DNA from: Nibrella viscosa
Lineage (GTDB): Bacteria > Bacteroidota > Bacteroidia > Cytophagales > Spirosomataceae
Direction of reading: 5' to 3'
DNA length: 64,000 nt
NCBI RefSeq assembly: GCF_039541875.1
Contig: NZ_BAABHB010000002.1
Coordinates: 186,001 to 250,000 of the forward strand
Positions 36,510 through 45,020 of this stretch are shown here, piece after piece. Position 1 is the first letter of the stretch; each line of letters starts with the position of its first letter. The position numbers and the translations under genes were made by a program. The notes below the pieces were generated by a model. That model saw nothing but the letters and a program-made list of their open reading frames with translations. It searched no databases and was not told the DNA's origin.

Positions 36510-36540
36510 TTGAAATGCCATAAAAATTTTGTTAATTTTG
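36510..36540 (+). promoter_or_regulatory. Bacteroidota-type promoter of the GT5-like gene
   Basis: TTG (36510-36512) and TAATTTTG (36533-36540) are separated by 20 bases, matching the Bacteroidota -33/-7 pattern. The element lies 47 bases upstream of the ATG at 36588, in an AT-rich divergent spacer shared with panC. Confidence 0.55.
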
Positions 36541-36587
36541 CAAGTTTTTAAGGTAGAGTCGTCCAATCTTATGCCTTCCGTAAGTAT

Positions 36588-37397
36588 ATGAGCAAACTTC
36601 GCATTCTTTACGTAGCCAGTGAAATCAATCCCTTCCTCAAGACCTCAGACGTTGCCGATTTTGTGCGCAAGCTGCCGCAGGCCATGCAGGAGCGGGGGAT
36701 GGAAATTCGCATCCTGGTGCCCCGTTTCGGCCTGATCAACGAGCGCAAAAACCGCCTGCACGAAGTGGTCCGGCTTTCCGGCATTAACATTGCCGTGGGT
36801 GATGAGGAAAAGCCGCTGGTGATTAAAGTCGCATCGATCCCCAATGCCAAATTACAGGTTTATTTTATCGACAATGAAGACTATTTCCAGCGGAAGTACG
36901 TTTTCTTTGACAAAGAGAATCGTTTTTATGCAGATAACGACGAGCGGGCAATTTTCTTCTGCAAAGGGGTGCTGGAGACCGTTAAAAAACTTGGCTGGTC
37001 GCCAGACATCGTGCATTGCAATGATTGGATGACGGCGCTGATTCCGCTCTACCTGAAAACGACCTACAAAAACGATCCCATGTTTAAGGATACCAAATCG
37101 GTATTCACGATTCATAATAACGCCTTTTCGCACCGGTTCGACAGTGACCTGATCGAGAAGGCAAAGATGCTGGATATTGATGACGAGATGCTGGCCCATC
37201 TGAAAACGGCTGATTACGAGGGCTTTATCCGGATTGGTGGTGCCTACGCCGATGCCGTCGTAAAAGCTGAAGAAGAAACCAGCCAGAGTCTGAACGATAT
37301 TTTGAATGACATTCCCGACCATAAAATTGACATTACCGAAGAAGATGAAGCGTTTGCCGAACAGTATTACAACCTGTACACGCAACTGGCCGGCTAA
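36588..37397 (+). CDS. Single-domain glycogen/starch synthase-like (GT5 N-terminal) protein
   Basis: The 269 residues match only the N-terminal half of GT5 glycogen synthase: ILYVASEINPFLKTSDVADFVRKLPQAM in place of the ADP-glucose site K-T-G-G-L, VPRFGLIN, DIVHCNDWMTALIPLYLK and FTIHNNAF. The C-terminal GT-B domain with the remaining sugar-nucleotide site is absent and the sequence after about residue 240 is acidic. The lysine of the KTGGL motif is kept but the glycines are not. It is therefore unlikely to be a complete synthase and may bind a nucleotide sugar or act with a partner. It diverges from panC and overlaps the next gene. Confidence 0.8.
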   Translation: MSKLRILYVASEINPFLKTSDVADFVRKLPQAMQERGMEIRILVPRFGLINERKNRLHEVVRLSGINIAVGDEEKPLVIKVASIPNAKLQVYFIDNEDYFQRKYVFFDKENRFYADNDERAIFFCKGVLETVKKLGWSPDIVHCNDWMTALIPLYLKTTYKNDPMFKDTKSVFTIHNNAFSHRFDSDLIEKAKMLDIDDEMLAHLKTADYEGFIRIGGAYADAVVKAEEETSQSLNDILNDIPDHKIDITEEDEAFAEQYYNLYTQLAG

Positions 37398-38799
37398 ACA
37401 TAGCATCGGATTACCCGCCGTGCTGGTGGGCTCGCTGGCGTTCCTGACGGCCTGTGAGGAACCGAAGGAAATTGGCTTACCGCCCACCACGCCGGTGGGC
37501 GTTTATTATACCGATACGCTGACCATCAGCCGGTCGACCGTCCTGCTCGATTCGGTCCGCAGCAACGGCACCGGTACCCTGCTGATGGGGCGGTACACCG
37601 ACCCGGTGTTCGGCAGAATACAGGCCACGGGCTTTTCGCAGTTGGTTCCGGCCACTCAGTTTGTGGTTCAGGATGCCAACAAGAATAATATCCCCGACGC
37701 TCAGCTCGTTTACGATTCGACCCGGCTGGTGCTGACGTATAATTTTGTGTATGGCGATACGCTGAAAACGCAGGAACTGGCGGTTCACCGGCTGACGGAG
37801 GAGATCAGCCGTACCAAAAGCTACGACATCCGGAGCAGCGCAGCCTACGATCCGCAGCCGCTGACCCGCTTTCAGTTTACGCCTACGCCGGTGAAGCAGC
37901 GGACGCAGCGGCTGAGCCTGCCGGCTACGTTCGGGCGCGAATTGCTGGCCCTGGCCAATAAAGACGCCGGTAAGGTTGACTCGCTCTTTCAGAAGCAGTT
38001 TAAAGGCCTTGCTCTGGTGCCGGGGCCGAATAACAGCGCCATGCTGGGACACCTCGTTGATGGATCGTCGGCTGTCCTGCTTTATTTTCATAAGGAAGGT
38101 GATACAACCAGTACAGTGCAGGCCTTTTCGCTGGGAGCCGGTGTAGGGCGTTTCAATCAGGTGCGGGCCGACCGTAGCGGAACGCCTTTGGCGGGCCTGC
38201 GGCCAGGGCAGAGCCTGCCGGCCAGCGCTACTGGCGGGCAGACCTTTGTGCAGCCCGGAACGGGTGTTACCACCAAACTGGAGTTTCCAACGCTGCTGAA
38301 CCTGAGACAACAGGGCCGGATTGCCATTAACCGGGCCGACTTGATTATTACGCCGAAACAGCCCGATAACAGTTCGTTTTATTTACCGCCCTATCTGGGC
38401 CTGGCCGAAGTAAACGAACAGAATCAGATTTTGCGGTCGTCGCCCAGCGGCTTTGTGCAGTTTGTTACCTCAGCCTCATCGCTTTTCGACCGCAGCGAAC
38501 AGGCGTGGGTCAATCCGCAGATTGCTACGTACGATTCGCGGACGCGGGTATACAGTGCCACCGAAGGTGGTGTCCGAACGCAATCTATCCTGTTGGGTGG
38601 TTACCTGCAGTCTATTCTGTCCGGCCTGACGCCTAATCGCGGATTGGTTATTCAAACGCCCAGCAATACGGCCTTGTTCAGTACATCGGGCGGTCTGGCC
38701 AACCTGACGCAGTTCTACCTCAATGATCGGTTGTGGCGCATGGTTCTGGACGGATCAGCCAGTGTACGCCTGGTTGTCTTTTACACCTACTCCAATTAG
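37345..38799 (+). CDS. DUF4270-family lipoprotein
   Basis: A 484-residue envelope protein of unknown function. Its first ATG with a plausible signal is at 37345, 53 bases inside the end of the GT5-like gene in another frame. A later region (PAVLVGSLAFLTAC) is a clear lipobox, so an alternative GTG start near 37420 is possible. DUF4270 features include TACEEPKEIGLPP, YTDTLTISRSTVLLDSVRSNG, LLMGRYTDPVFG and a beta-rich body ending in VRLVVFYTYSN. The family is common in Bacteroidota, often next to cell-surface genes. The overlap suggests translational coupling to the GT5-like protein. Confidence 0.8.
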   Translation: MKRLPNSITTCTRNWPAKHSIGLPAVLVGSLAFLTACEEPKEIGLPPTTPVGVYYTDTLTISRSTVLLDSVRSNGTGTLLMGRYTDPVFGRIQATGFSQLVPATQFVVQDANKNNIPDAQLVYDSTRLVLTYNFVYGDTLKTQELAVHRLTEEISRTKSYDIRSSAAYDPQPLTRFQFTPTPVKQRTQRLSLPATFGRELLALANKDAGKVDSLFQKQFKGLALVPGPNNSAMLGHLVDGSSAVLLYFHKEGDTTSTVQAFSLGAGVGRFNQVRADRSGTPLAGLRPGQSLPASATGGQTFVQPGTGVTTKLEFPTLLNLRQQGRIAINRADLIITPKQPDNSSFYLPPYLGLAEVNEQNQILRSSPSGFVQFVTSASSLFDRSEQAWVNPQIATYDSRTRVYSATEGGVRTQSILLGGYLQSILSGLTPNRGLVIQTPSNTALFSTSGGLANLTQFYLNDRLWRMVLDGSASVRLVVFYTYSN

Positions 38800-38800
38800 C

Positions 38801-38845
38801 AAAAGGCCCGCCGGATTGACCATCAACCGGCGGGCCTTATACTTT
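38801..38845 (+). terminator. Terminator after the DUF4270 gene
   Basis: AAGGCCCGCCGG (38803-38814) pairs with CCGGCGGGCCTT (38827-38838), 12 perfect pairs and a 12-base loop, with A residues before and a T-rich stretch after. It ends the GT5-like/DUF4270 transcript ahead of glmS. Confidence 0.75.
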
Positions 38846-38925
38846 TCCCTTGCCTTCATCGGTGCTGTAGATAAGTTTTATGGCTTCCGGCTGCCTTTCC
38901 TGCGGGGAACGGTGCAAAAAATTGT

Positions 38926-38933
38926 TAATCTTG
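38926..38933 (+). promoter_or_regulatory. Candidate -7 element of glmS
   Basis: TAATCTTG is one base from TAnnTTTG and has the same surroundings (AAAAA..TTGTTAAT) as the better promoter at 36533. It is 65 bases before the glmS ATG. No -33 box is obvious. Confidence 0.3.
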
Positions 38934-38998
38934 TATTGTAAGAACATAGCTGTCAGGGCGTTCGTCCCGGACAGATTATCAAAACCAAATTTCTCCGT

Positions 38999-40837
38999 AT
39001 GTGCGGTATTGTTGCATATGTCGGGCATCGCGAGGCCTGCCCGCTGGTACTGAAGGGACTGAAACGACTCGAATACCGGGGCTACGATAGCGCTGGTGTA
39101 GCCCTGCTGAATGGCGAAGGACTAAAGGTCTATAAAAAGAAAGGGAAGGTTGTTGATCTGGAAAAAGAGCTGAACGGCAAAGAGTTGACCGCTACCATTG
39201 GTATGGGGCACACCCGCTGGGCTACCCACGGAGAACCTAACGACGTAAATGCGCACCCGCACTACGCCTTTAACCGGAAGCTGGCCATCATCCACAACGG
39301 CATTATCGAAAATTACGCGACGCTGAAAGAAAACCTGATCCGCAAGGGGCATGAGTTTCGCAGCCAAACGGATTCTGAGGTGCTGATTCAATTTATCGAA
39401 GAAATCCAGAAGCATACCTGCTGCTCGCTGGAAGAAGCCGTCCGGCAAGCGTTGCAGGAGGTGGTTGGCGCCTACGCCATCGTGATTATGTCGGAAGACG
39501 ATCCGACCCAACTGATTGCCGCCCGTAAGGGGAGTCCGCTGGTGATTGGCATTGGGGAGGGTGAGTTCTTTATGGCCTCGGATGCGACGCCCATTATTGA
39601 GTATACTAAAGACGTGGTTTACCTGAACGACTACGAAGTGGCCGTCATTAAAAATGGTGAACTGAAGGTTACAACCCTCGACAATACGCAGACAACGCCT
39701 TACATCCAGAAAGTAGAGCTGGAACTGGAGGCTATTGAAAAAGGCGGTTTTGACCACTTCATGCTCAAAGAGATCTTTGAGCAGCCGCGCTCCATTGCCG
39801 ACAGTATGCGCGGCCGGGTGAAAGCTGACGCAGGCCACCTGGTGCTGGGCGGCCTGCGCGACTACCTCGACCAACTGGCGTCTTCTCAGCGAATTGTCAT
39901 TGTTGGATGCGGTACGTCCTGGCATGCCGGTCTGGTGGCGGAGTATATTTTTGAGGAACTGGCCCGCATTCCGGTGGAGGTAGAATACGCATCGGAGTTT
40001 CGGTACCGGAACCCGATCATTGCTGAACGCGACGTGGTGATCGCCATTTCGCAATCGGGTGAAACGGCCGATACATTGGCTGCTATTGAGCTGGCCAAAT
40101 CCAAAGGCGCTACCATTTTTGGGGTCTGCAACGTGGTAGGCTCGTCTATTGCGCGGGCTACCCATGCCGGGGCCTATACCCATGCCGGTCCGGAAATTGG
40201 GGTGGCCAGTACAAAGGCGTTTACCGCGCAGGTAACCGTACTGACGCTGATGGCGCTGGCGGCCGCCAAACGTAAAGGTACCATTTCAGACACCCTGTTC
40301 CGGCAGTTGCTGGCCGAACTGGAAGCCTTGCCGGCTAAAGTGGAAAAGGTGCTGGAAGGGGCCGAGCGCATCAAAGAAATTGCGTATATCTTTACCTATG
40401 CCCGCAACTTCATTTACCTGGGGCGTGGTCTGAATTTCCCCGTTGCGCTGGAAGGGGCGCTGAAACTGAAAGAAATCTCCTACATCCACGCAGAAGGCTA
40501 CCCGGCTGCCGAGATGAAGCACGGGCCGATTGCGCTCATCGACGAAGATATGCCGGTGGTATTCATTGCCACCAAAGATAGTTCGTACGAGAAAGTGGTG
40601 TCCAATATTCAGGAGGTAAAAGCCCGCAAAGGCCGCGTAATTGCCATTGCCACTGAAGGCGAAACGCAGTTGCAGAACATGGTGGACTTTGTGATCGAGA
40701 TTCCGAAAGTTCACGACATTCTGATGCCGCTCATATCCGTAATTCCGCTGCAATTGCTGGCCTACTACGTGGCCGTGATGCGCGGCCGCAACGTCGACCA
40801 GCCGCGTAACCTGGCGAAATCAGTAACGGTAGAGTAG
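38999..40837 (+). CDS. glmS: Glutamine--fructose-6-phosphate aminotransferase
   Basis: Makes glucosamine-6-phosphate, the first step to UDP-GlcNAc for peptidoglycan and lipopolysaccharide. The 612 residues begin MCGIVAYVGHREA with the N-terminal cysteine nucleophile of class II glutamine amidotransferases, followed by the RLEYRGYDSAG and GMGHTRWATHGEP motifs. Two SIS sugar-isomerase domains follow (GCGTSWHAGLVAEY, SQSGETADTLAA, SYIHAEGYPAAEMKHGPIALI), and the C-terminus RNVDQPRNLAKSVTVE is the invariant family ending. It is a single gene between two terminators. No glmS ribozyme was seen in the 150-base leader. Confidence 0.97.
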   Translation: MCGIVAYVGHREACPLVLKGLKRLEYRGYDSAGVALLNGEGLKVYKKKGKVVDLEKELNGKELTATIGMGHTRWATHGEPNDVNAHPHYAFNRKLAIIHNGIIENYATLKENLIRKGHEFRSQTDSEVLIQFIEEIQKHTCCSLEEAVRQALQEVVGAYAIVIMSEDDPTQLIAARKGSPLVIGIGEGEFFMASDATPIIEYTKDVVYLNDYEVAVIKNGELKVTTLDNTQTTPYIQKVELELEAIEKGGFDHFMLKEIFEQPRSIADSMRGRVKADAGHLVLGGLRDYLDQLASSQRIVIVGCGTSWHAGLVAEYIFEELARIPVEVEYASEFRYRNPIIAERDVVIAISQSGETADTLAAIELAKSKGATIFGVCNVVGSSIARATHAGAYTHAGPEIGVASTKAFTAQVTVLTLMALAAAKRKGTISDTLFRQLLAELEALPAKVEKVLEGAERIKEIAYIFTYARNFIYLGRGLNFPVALEGALKLKEISYIHAEGYPAAEMKHGPIALIDEDMPVVFIATKDSSYEKVVSNIQEVKARKGRVIAIATEGETQLQNMVDFVIEIPKVHDILMPLISVIPLQLLAYYVAVMRGRNVDQPRNLAKSVTVE

Positions 40838-40864
40838 GACACTGCCCAGGTATATAACGTAACG

Positions 40865-40892
40865 AGCCGGAGAATTTCTCCGGCTTTTTTTG
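40865..40892 (+). terminator. glmS terminator
   Basis: AGCCGGAGAA and TTCTCCGGCT form a 10-bp stem with almost no loop, followed by seven T residues. It is a strong terminator 28 bases after the glmS stop. Confidence 0.8.
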
Positions 40893-40959
40893 TGGGCTCA
40901 GGCAACGCTTCATGAATAATCGGCATTATTGTCATTGAAACGGCTTACCAGCAGCAGAT

Positions 40960-41514
40960 ATGGATCAGCAACTCATCGAACAGTGCCGGCGGGGTAACGC
41001 ATTTGCCCAGAAACGGCTGTTCGATCGATACGCCAACCGGCTGTACCGGGTCTGCCTGCGCTACGTCCGGCATGAGCCCGAAGCCGAAGAGGTGCTGATG
41101 AACGGCTTTCTGAACGCATTCCGGGCCATCGGCGACTTTTCGTACCGCGACGAAGCCGGTCTGGAAGCGTGGCTCAGGCGGATTATGGTCAACGCAGCTC
41201 TCCAGCATTTGCGGGCTAACCGCAGCCTGCCCGCCTTTCATACGGAAGAAGCTATGGCAACCGAACCGGATAACGCCCCGCTGCCCGACAGCCAGTTGAA
41301 TGCCGAAGCCATTATGGAGTTGGTGCGGCAGCTGCCGACCGGTTACCGAACCGTTTTTAATCTGTACGTGCTGGAGGGGTATAGCCACCGCGAAATTGCC
41401 GGGCAGCTGAGTATCAGCGAAAATACATCCAAATCTCAGCTTAGTAAAGCAAGGGCACTCTTACAGCAACTTTTGGTGAAACAGGACCATGAAGCAAAGC
41501 AGCGAAGATATTGA
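40960..41514 (+). CDS. ECF-type RNA polymerase sigma factor
   Basis: A 184-residue sigma-70 family protein with region 2 (FDRYANRLYRVCLRYVRHEPEAEEV...FRAIGDFSYRDEAGLEAWLRRIMVN) and region 4 (LPTGYRTVFNLYVLEGYSHREIAGQLSISENTSKSQLSKARALL). Region 3 is lacking, as in ECF sigmas. It heads a three-gene set and overlaps the next gene by 26 bases. That gene's single membrane segment fits an anti-sigma role. The start ATG at 40960 is the first in frame and follows the glmS terminator. Confidence 0.9.
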   Translation: MDQQLIEQCRRGNAFAQKRLFDRYANRLYRVCLRYVRHEPEAEEVLMNGFLNAFRAIGDFSYRDEAGLEAWLRRIMVNAALQHLRANRSLPAFHTEEAMATEPDNAPLPDSQLNAEAIMELVRQLPTGYRTVFNLYVLEGYSHREIAGQLSISENTSKSQLSKARALLQQLLVKQDHEAKQRRY

Positions 41515-42232
41515 CCCGCTTGTCAGGCAGGCGTTTCAGTCACTGCCCGATACACCTCCGCCCGGATCATCTTTCGATTCACAACGGCTGTGGAGCCAGC
41601 TCAACCACGAACTGCATCCGGCCAAGCCCGCCCGTCGACTTGCCGGCTGGTGGTGGATGGCCGGTATGCTCTTTCTGCTGGCCGGTTTAGGCTGGTATAT
41701 TGGCACGGGACCATCGCCCGGTAATGAGAACGGGACGGCAGTGGTTCAGCAAGGACCGAAACAGCCCAGCGTTTCTGTAGGCGCTACATCAGGTGGTATT
41801 GAAGAAGCGCGTCCGGTAGGCAGGAACAGCGTTTCTGCACCAGCCCCCAGCCTGCACCCAAAGCCCCTGACTGCGCAGCACCCGCCGGCAACTACCCGGC
41901 AACGAGTGGAGGCAGTAGCTATCCGAACGCCGGAGTCGCCTTCACCGGAAAACCCTGCACCCATACCGGCTCAGGAATTGGTAGCTACACGGGAACCAGG
42001 GTCTGATTTAACATCACCCGGCGTTGAACCGAAACCGGTTGCCAGAACGTTAGCAAAAGCTGCGAAGCCGCGTTTTCGCGTTGTGCATATTAATGAATGG
42101 CAGACGGAAGAAGATGTAAAAACCAGTCTGCGCCGTAACGAAGGGCTGGTCCGCTTAGGTACCGGCGGCCATTCGGCTGACCGACCGGAAAGTCCACAAC
42201 TACAAATTTCCATTTCCCAACGCATTAAATAA
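41489..42232 (+). CDS. Single-pass membrane protein, possible anti-sigma factor
   Basis: The 247-residue product has a short cytoplasmic N-terminus (about 1-50, with DPLVRQAFQSLPDTPPPGSSFDSQRLWSQL), one membrane helix (about 53-70, WWWMAGMLFLLAGLGWYIG) and a long Pro/Ser/Ala-rich outside part. A better-conserved C-terminal stretch is RFRVVHINEWQTEEDVKTSLRRNEGLVRLG. No named domain is visible and no zinc anti-sigma motif (HxxxCxxC) is present. The 26-base overlap with the sigma gene and the topology suggest an anti-sigma regulator, which is inference. Confidence 0.6.
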   Translation: MKQSSEDIDPLVRQAFQSLPDTPPPGSSFDSQRLWSQLNHELHPAKPARRLAGWWWMAGMLFLLAGLGWYIGTGPSPGNENGTAVVQQGPKQPSVSVGATSGGIEEARPVGRNSVSAPAPSLHPKPLTAQHPPATTRQRVEAVAIRTPESPSPENPAPIPAQELVATREPGSDLTSPGVEPKPVARTLAKAAKPRFRVVHINEWQTEEDVKTSLRRNEGLVRLGTGGHSADRPESPQLQISISQRIK

Positions 42233-42240
42233 CCAACCAT

Positions 42241-43347
42241 ATGAACCGACCTGTTCTGATTACCTGGCTCCTGATGAGCTGGGCCGGCACCGCCATGACT
42301 CAATCGACGGATTCGCACCTGCAGCACGACCAGAGCCGAACCACCCGGACATTCTACGGCTGGAGCCGCCTGGAGATTGATGTAGGCCGGCGGAATACAA
42401 TGATCATCGGCTTTGATACCTATTCCCAGCTATTGACCCACCAGAACGTCGATTCGGTGCTGCGCCTGTTTGTTGCCGATTACGGCCGGGTTGCTGACAC
42501 GGCCCAGGACCCTACCCAGGCGGTTCACGCCTTTTTCCGGATAGCCAGAACGGACCACACCCTGGATCTGCGGCATTATCCACCTGTGCGTACCTCCTTC
42601 CGCTTCAGTGCTAATTCGGAACCGGTATTGCTGAAAACCCGGCAGGATACACTGGATATTGCCTGGAGTTCGACCGGTTCTATTGTGTCGCCAGACCCTA
42701 ATGCCTATCCGTTCCACGTCTATTTACTGGTTAATAGGCTGGCTGATATTGAGCAACTGCTGCGGGAGGGAGGTGTTAACAGTCAGATACAAAAAGTGCT
42801 GGAGGCAATTCGTACGTACCAGGCGCACAAACTGACCCATCCGGGTTTTTCGTACGATTTGCTGTACCGAAATGGACAGCCGAAGGTCATGCATCCGGGG
42901 CTGGCCAAAAGCCCTTTCCTGAGTATTCAGCCAAATATTGGTGTAGGATTGATTCGCAGTCTGTGGGTGCCGTCGCTGGCCCTGGATCTTCAGTTTATTC
43001 CCAATCGATTCCAAAATGTTGGCTACTCTGTCGGCTATTTGTCCAACTTTTTTTTTCAGCCGGGGGCAGATGGGGGCTTTCGGGTCCAACGTAACGACTT
43101 TCTGAACATTGGCGTAGCTTTTTACGCTTTCGACGGGTTACGCCGTACCTCCACGTTCAGCCGGGTGTTGGGCAGTATCAACGTAGGCATACCGGTCTAT
43201 CGGCAGGGTAACTACTTCGACAAGCGTACCTTCCGCTTCAGCGGCACCATCTTCCAGAAAAGCTTCATCAAAGTGCAACCGGAGATTTACATGCAGGGCT
43301 TCTTCAAAAAGGTGTATCCCGGCGTACGGATTGGAATAGGTCTGTAA
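42241..43347 (+). CDS. Secreted or outer-membrane protein of unknown function in the sigma locus
   Basis: The 368-residue product has a signal peptide (MNRPVLITWLLMSWAGTAMTQ). The C-terminal third contains alternating beta-type segments (PNIGVGLIRSLWVPSLALDLQFIPNRF and GVRIGIGL at the end) that suggest an outer-membrane barrel or lipocalin-like fold. No family was recognised. It lies eight bases after the possible anti-sigma gene and is probably co-transcribed with the sigma factor, hence a candidate sensor or target of that system. Confidence 0.6.
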   Translation: MNRPVLITWLLMSWAGTAMTQSTDSHLQHDQSRTTRTFYGWSRLEIDVGRRNTMIIGFDTYSQLLTHQNVDSVLRLFVADYGRVADTAQDPTQAVHAFFRIARTDHTLDLRHYPPVRTSFRFSANSEPVLLKTRQDTLDIAWSSTGSIVSPDPNAYPFHVYLLVNRLADIEQLLREGGVNSQIQKVLEAIRTYQAHKLTHPGFSYDLLYRNGQPKVMHPGLAKSPFLSIQPNIGVGLIRSLWVPSLALDLQFIPNRFQNVGYSVGYLSNFFFQPGADGGFRVQRNDFLNIGVAFYAFDGLRRTSTFSRVLGSINVGIPVYRQGNYFDKRTFRFSGTIFQKSFIKVQPEIYMQGFFKKVYPGVRIGIGL

Positions 43348-43354
43348 CCTGACA

Positions 43355-44128
43355 TTATTCTCCCGCAATTTGAACCGGAAATGCAGTAAAAGCGGTCTGG
43401 CTGTAAGCTGGGATTAACCCTTTGCTCCTGATGAGGTCTTGACTAACTTCTTTTGTTTTCAGGAGTATTTCGAAAGAGTTCGTGAACGGAAACGGGCGAA
43501 CGACTACCCGGTTCGGACTGGGCCATACGGCATGAATCTTCTGGTGGCTGGTAAAGGCGAAATGCTCGGAGTTTTTGAAGCCTTCCCTGAAGAATGGGTG
43601 TTCTTCTTCCTTGCTGGTTCCGGGCTTATTCAGGCACAGGTACAACGATAAGTTGTCGCAGAACTGCAGGAAGTCAAACTGGTAATACAGCAGGGCCTGC
43701 TGCTCTTCGTTACGGATACCCAGTTCATGCTTTAACCGATGCTGTCTGGCTTCTTCGTGCCGCAGAAAGCTGTTTTCTGCCTCAACCTGCTTATTCATGA
43801 ACGAGCTATAGTGAAGGCTAACCAGCAAAGCACTATACGGATTCTCCTGTTCGAGCGTATTGATTCCGTTGGTGTACAGGACTGTTTTTAGAGCAGATGG
43901 ATACTGGATAAAGGTAAAGGGCTCGCCCTGGACGTCATTCCAGAAAGGGGTTTGATCGGCTGGTATCCAGGAGTCATCATGGGCATAAACGGCCCGGATG
44001 GTATCGTTGCAATGGGGCGATGAATGGAAATACGGATCACGCCAGGTATCAGCAATTTGGCCGGAAAGGTCAGCATGATCTGGTTGCTGTACCATCCAGA
44101 ACGAGCGTGAAGTTTTGCGTATTATCAT
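43355..44128 (-). CDS. DUF3891-family protein
   Basis: A 257-residue cytoplasmic protein with the family pattern IIRKTSRSFWMVQQPDHADLSGQIADTW at the N-terminus, then HDDSWIPAD, LLVSLHYSSFMN and DFLQFCDNLSLYLCLNKPG. Histidine and aspartate residues in these blocks resemble the HD-type arrangement seen in DUF3891 members, but the activity is not established. It converges with the sigma-locus gene on the other strand and is separated by 116 bases from the short-chain dehydrogenase upstream of the same strand. Confidence 0.75.
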   Translation of the reverse strand: MIIRKTSRSFWMVQQPDHADLSGQIADTWRDPYFHSSPHCNDTIRAVYAHDDSWIPADQTPFWNDVQGEPFTFIQYPSALKTVLYTNGINTLEQENPYSALLVSLHYSSFMNKQVEAENSFLRHEEARQHRLKHELGIRNEEQQALLYYQFDFLQFCDNLSLYLCLNKPGTSKEEEHPFFREGFKNSEHFAFTSHQKIHAVWPSPNRVVVRPFPFTNSFEILLKTKEVSQDLIRSKGLIPAYSQTAFTAFPVQIAGE

Positions 44129-44244
44129 TTTCTGAATACCGTATCAATAAGCGCCCGGTCCTCTGTCTATCCAGAAACGCGGAGTGAACGTACAGGTGGG
44201 CATCCCGCCGACGCGGCCAGGCCGGTGGGATACCCGCCAGTACC

Positions 44245-44952
44245 TTAATACTCCTGCTCCAGCGGGTGAATCATCAGTTCATCGATGACCACATGGGCGG
44301 GTTGGGAGACGATATAATACAGCGCTTCGGCCATATCGTTTTCCTTCAGCCAGTTTTGCGAGGTTTCGTGGCCTTGCCCTTTGGCGTGGAAGTGCGAATC
44401 GACCAGGCCGGAGTAAACACCACTGACCTTGATGCCATGCGGACGAACCTCTTTCCGAAGCGCACCCATAAAGGCTTCCTGCGCGTATTTGCTGGCGGTA
44501 TAAAGCGAACCACCGGCAAAGGTGCGTTTGGCTACGTCGGAAGCTACCACCACAATATGCCCTTCACCCTGTGCCTTCATGGCCGGTAAGGCGGCTCTGG
44601 TCAGCAGAAAAGTGCCTTTTACGTTAGTTGCCATGAGTGCATCCCACTCCTCGACGGTCAGTTCGTCTACGTTCTTGAAAACACCATAACCGGCGTTATT
44701 GATGACTACATCAATGCGGCCGAAGCGGTCCAGGGCCGTCTGCACAACCTGCTGCATATCAGATTCATTGGCAACATCGCCCGGAACGGCTATAATACGG
44801 CCACCGGCTTCGGTTTCCAGCGTTTTTAACTCATCGGCATTCCGGGCAGTAACAACCACATTTGCCCCCTTTTCGGCTAACAGCAGTGCTGTTGCCCGGC
44901 CGATGCCGCGTGAGGCACCGGAAATTATAAATACTTTGTGCTCTACCGGCAT
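44245..44952 (-). CDS. Short-chain dehydrogenase/reductase (SDR)
   Basis: An NAD(P)-dependent oxidoreductase of 235 residues. The nucleotide-binding motif is SGASRGIGRATALLLAE, NNAGYG follows, and the active site is the Ser in VVASDVA and the YTASK tyrosine/lysine. The region KVSGVYSGLVDSHF replaces the common PG motif after the active site, seen in the family's YdfG-like members. The ATG at 44952 starts the normal N-terminus (MPVEHKVFIISG); a TTG at 44985 was rejected. The substrate is unknown. Confidence 0.9.
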   Translation of the reverse strand: MPVEHKVFIISGASRGIGRATALLLAEKGANVVVTARNADELKTLETEAGGRIIAVPGDVANESDMQQVVQTALDRFGRIDVVINNAGYGVFKNVDELTVEEWDALMATNVKGTFLLTRAALPAMKAQGEGHIVVVASDVAKRTFAGGSLYTASKYAQEAFMGALRKEVRPHGIKVSGVYSGLVDSHFHAKGQGHETSQNWLKENDMAEALYYIVSQPAHVVIDELMIHPLEQEY

Positions 44953-45020
44953 TTTAGTTTTTGGTTTTTCGGCAAAATAAGGCAAATCTCTCGGTTGGTA
45001 GAAGGTTATACCATTACCTT

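Noticed and set aside
38846..38998. glmS ribozyme in the glmS leader
   Set aside because: No trace of the ribozyme core; the spacer is short and AT-rich, and the ribozyme is known mainly from Firmicutes.
43439..43651. 70-codon + strand frame inside the DUF3891 gene
   Set aside because: Antisense shadow; the minus-strand frame spans the whole region and matches a family.
44197..44240. Strong hairpin after the SDR gene as a repeat element
   Set aside because: The arms pair with two G-T mismatches and no second copy was seen in the window; it may only be a weak terminator.
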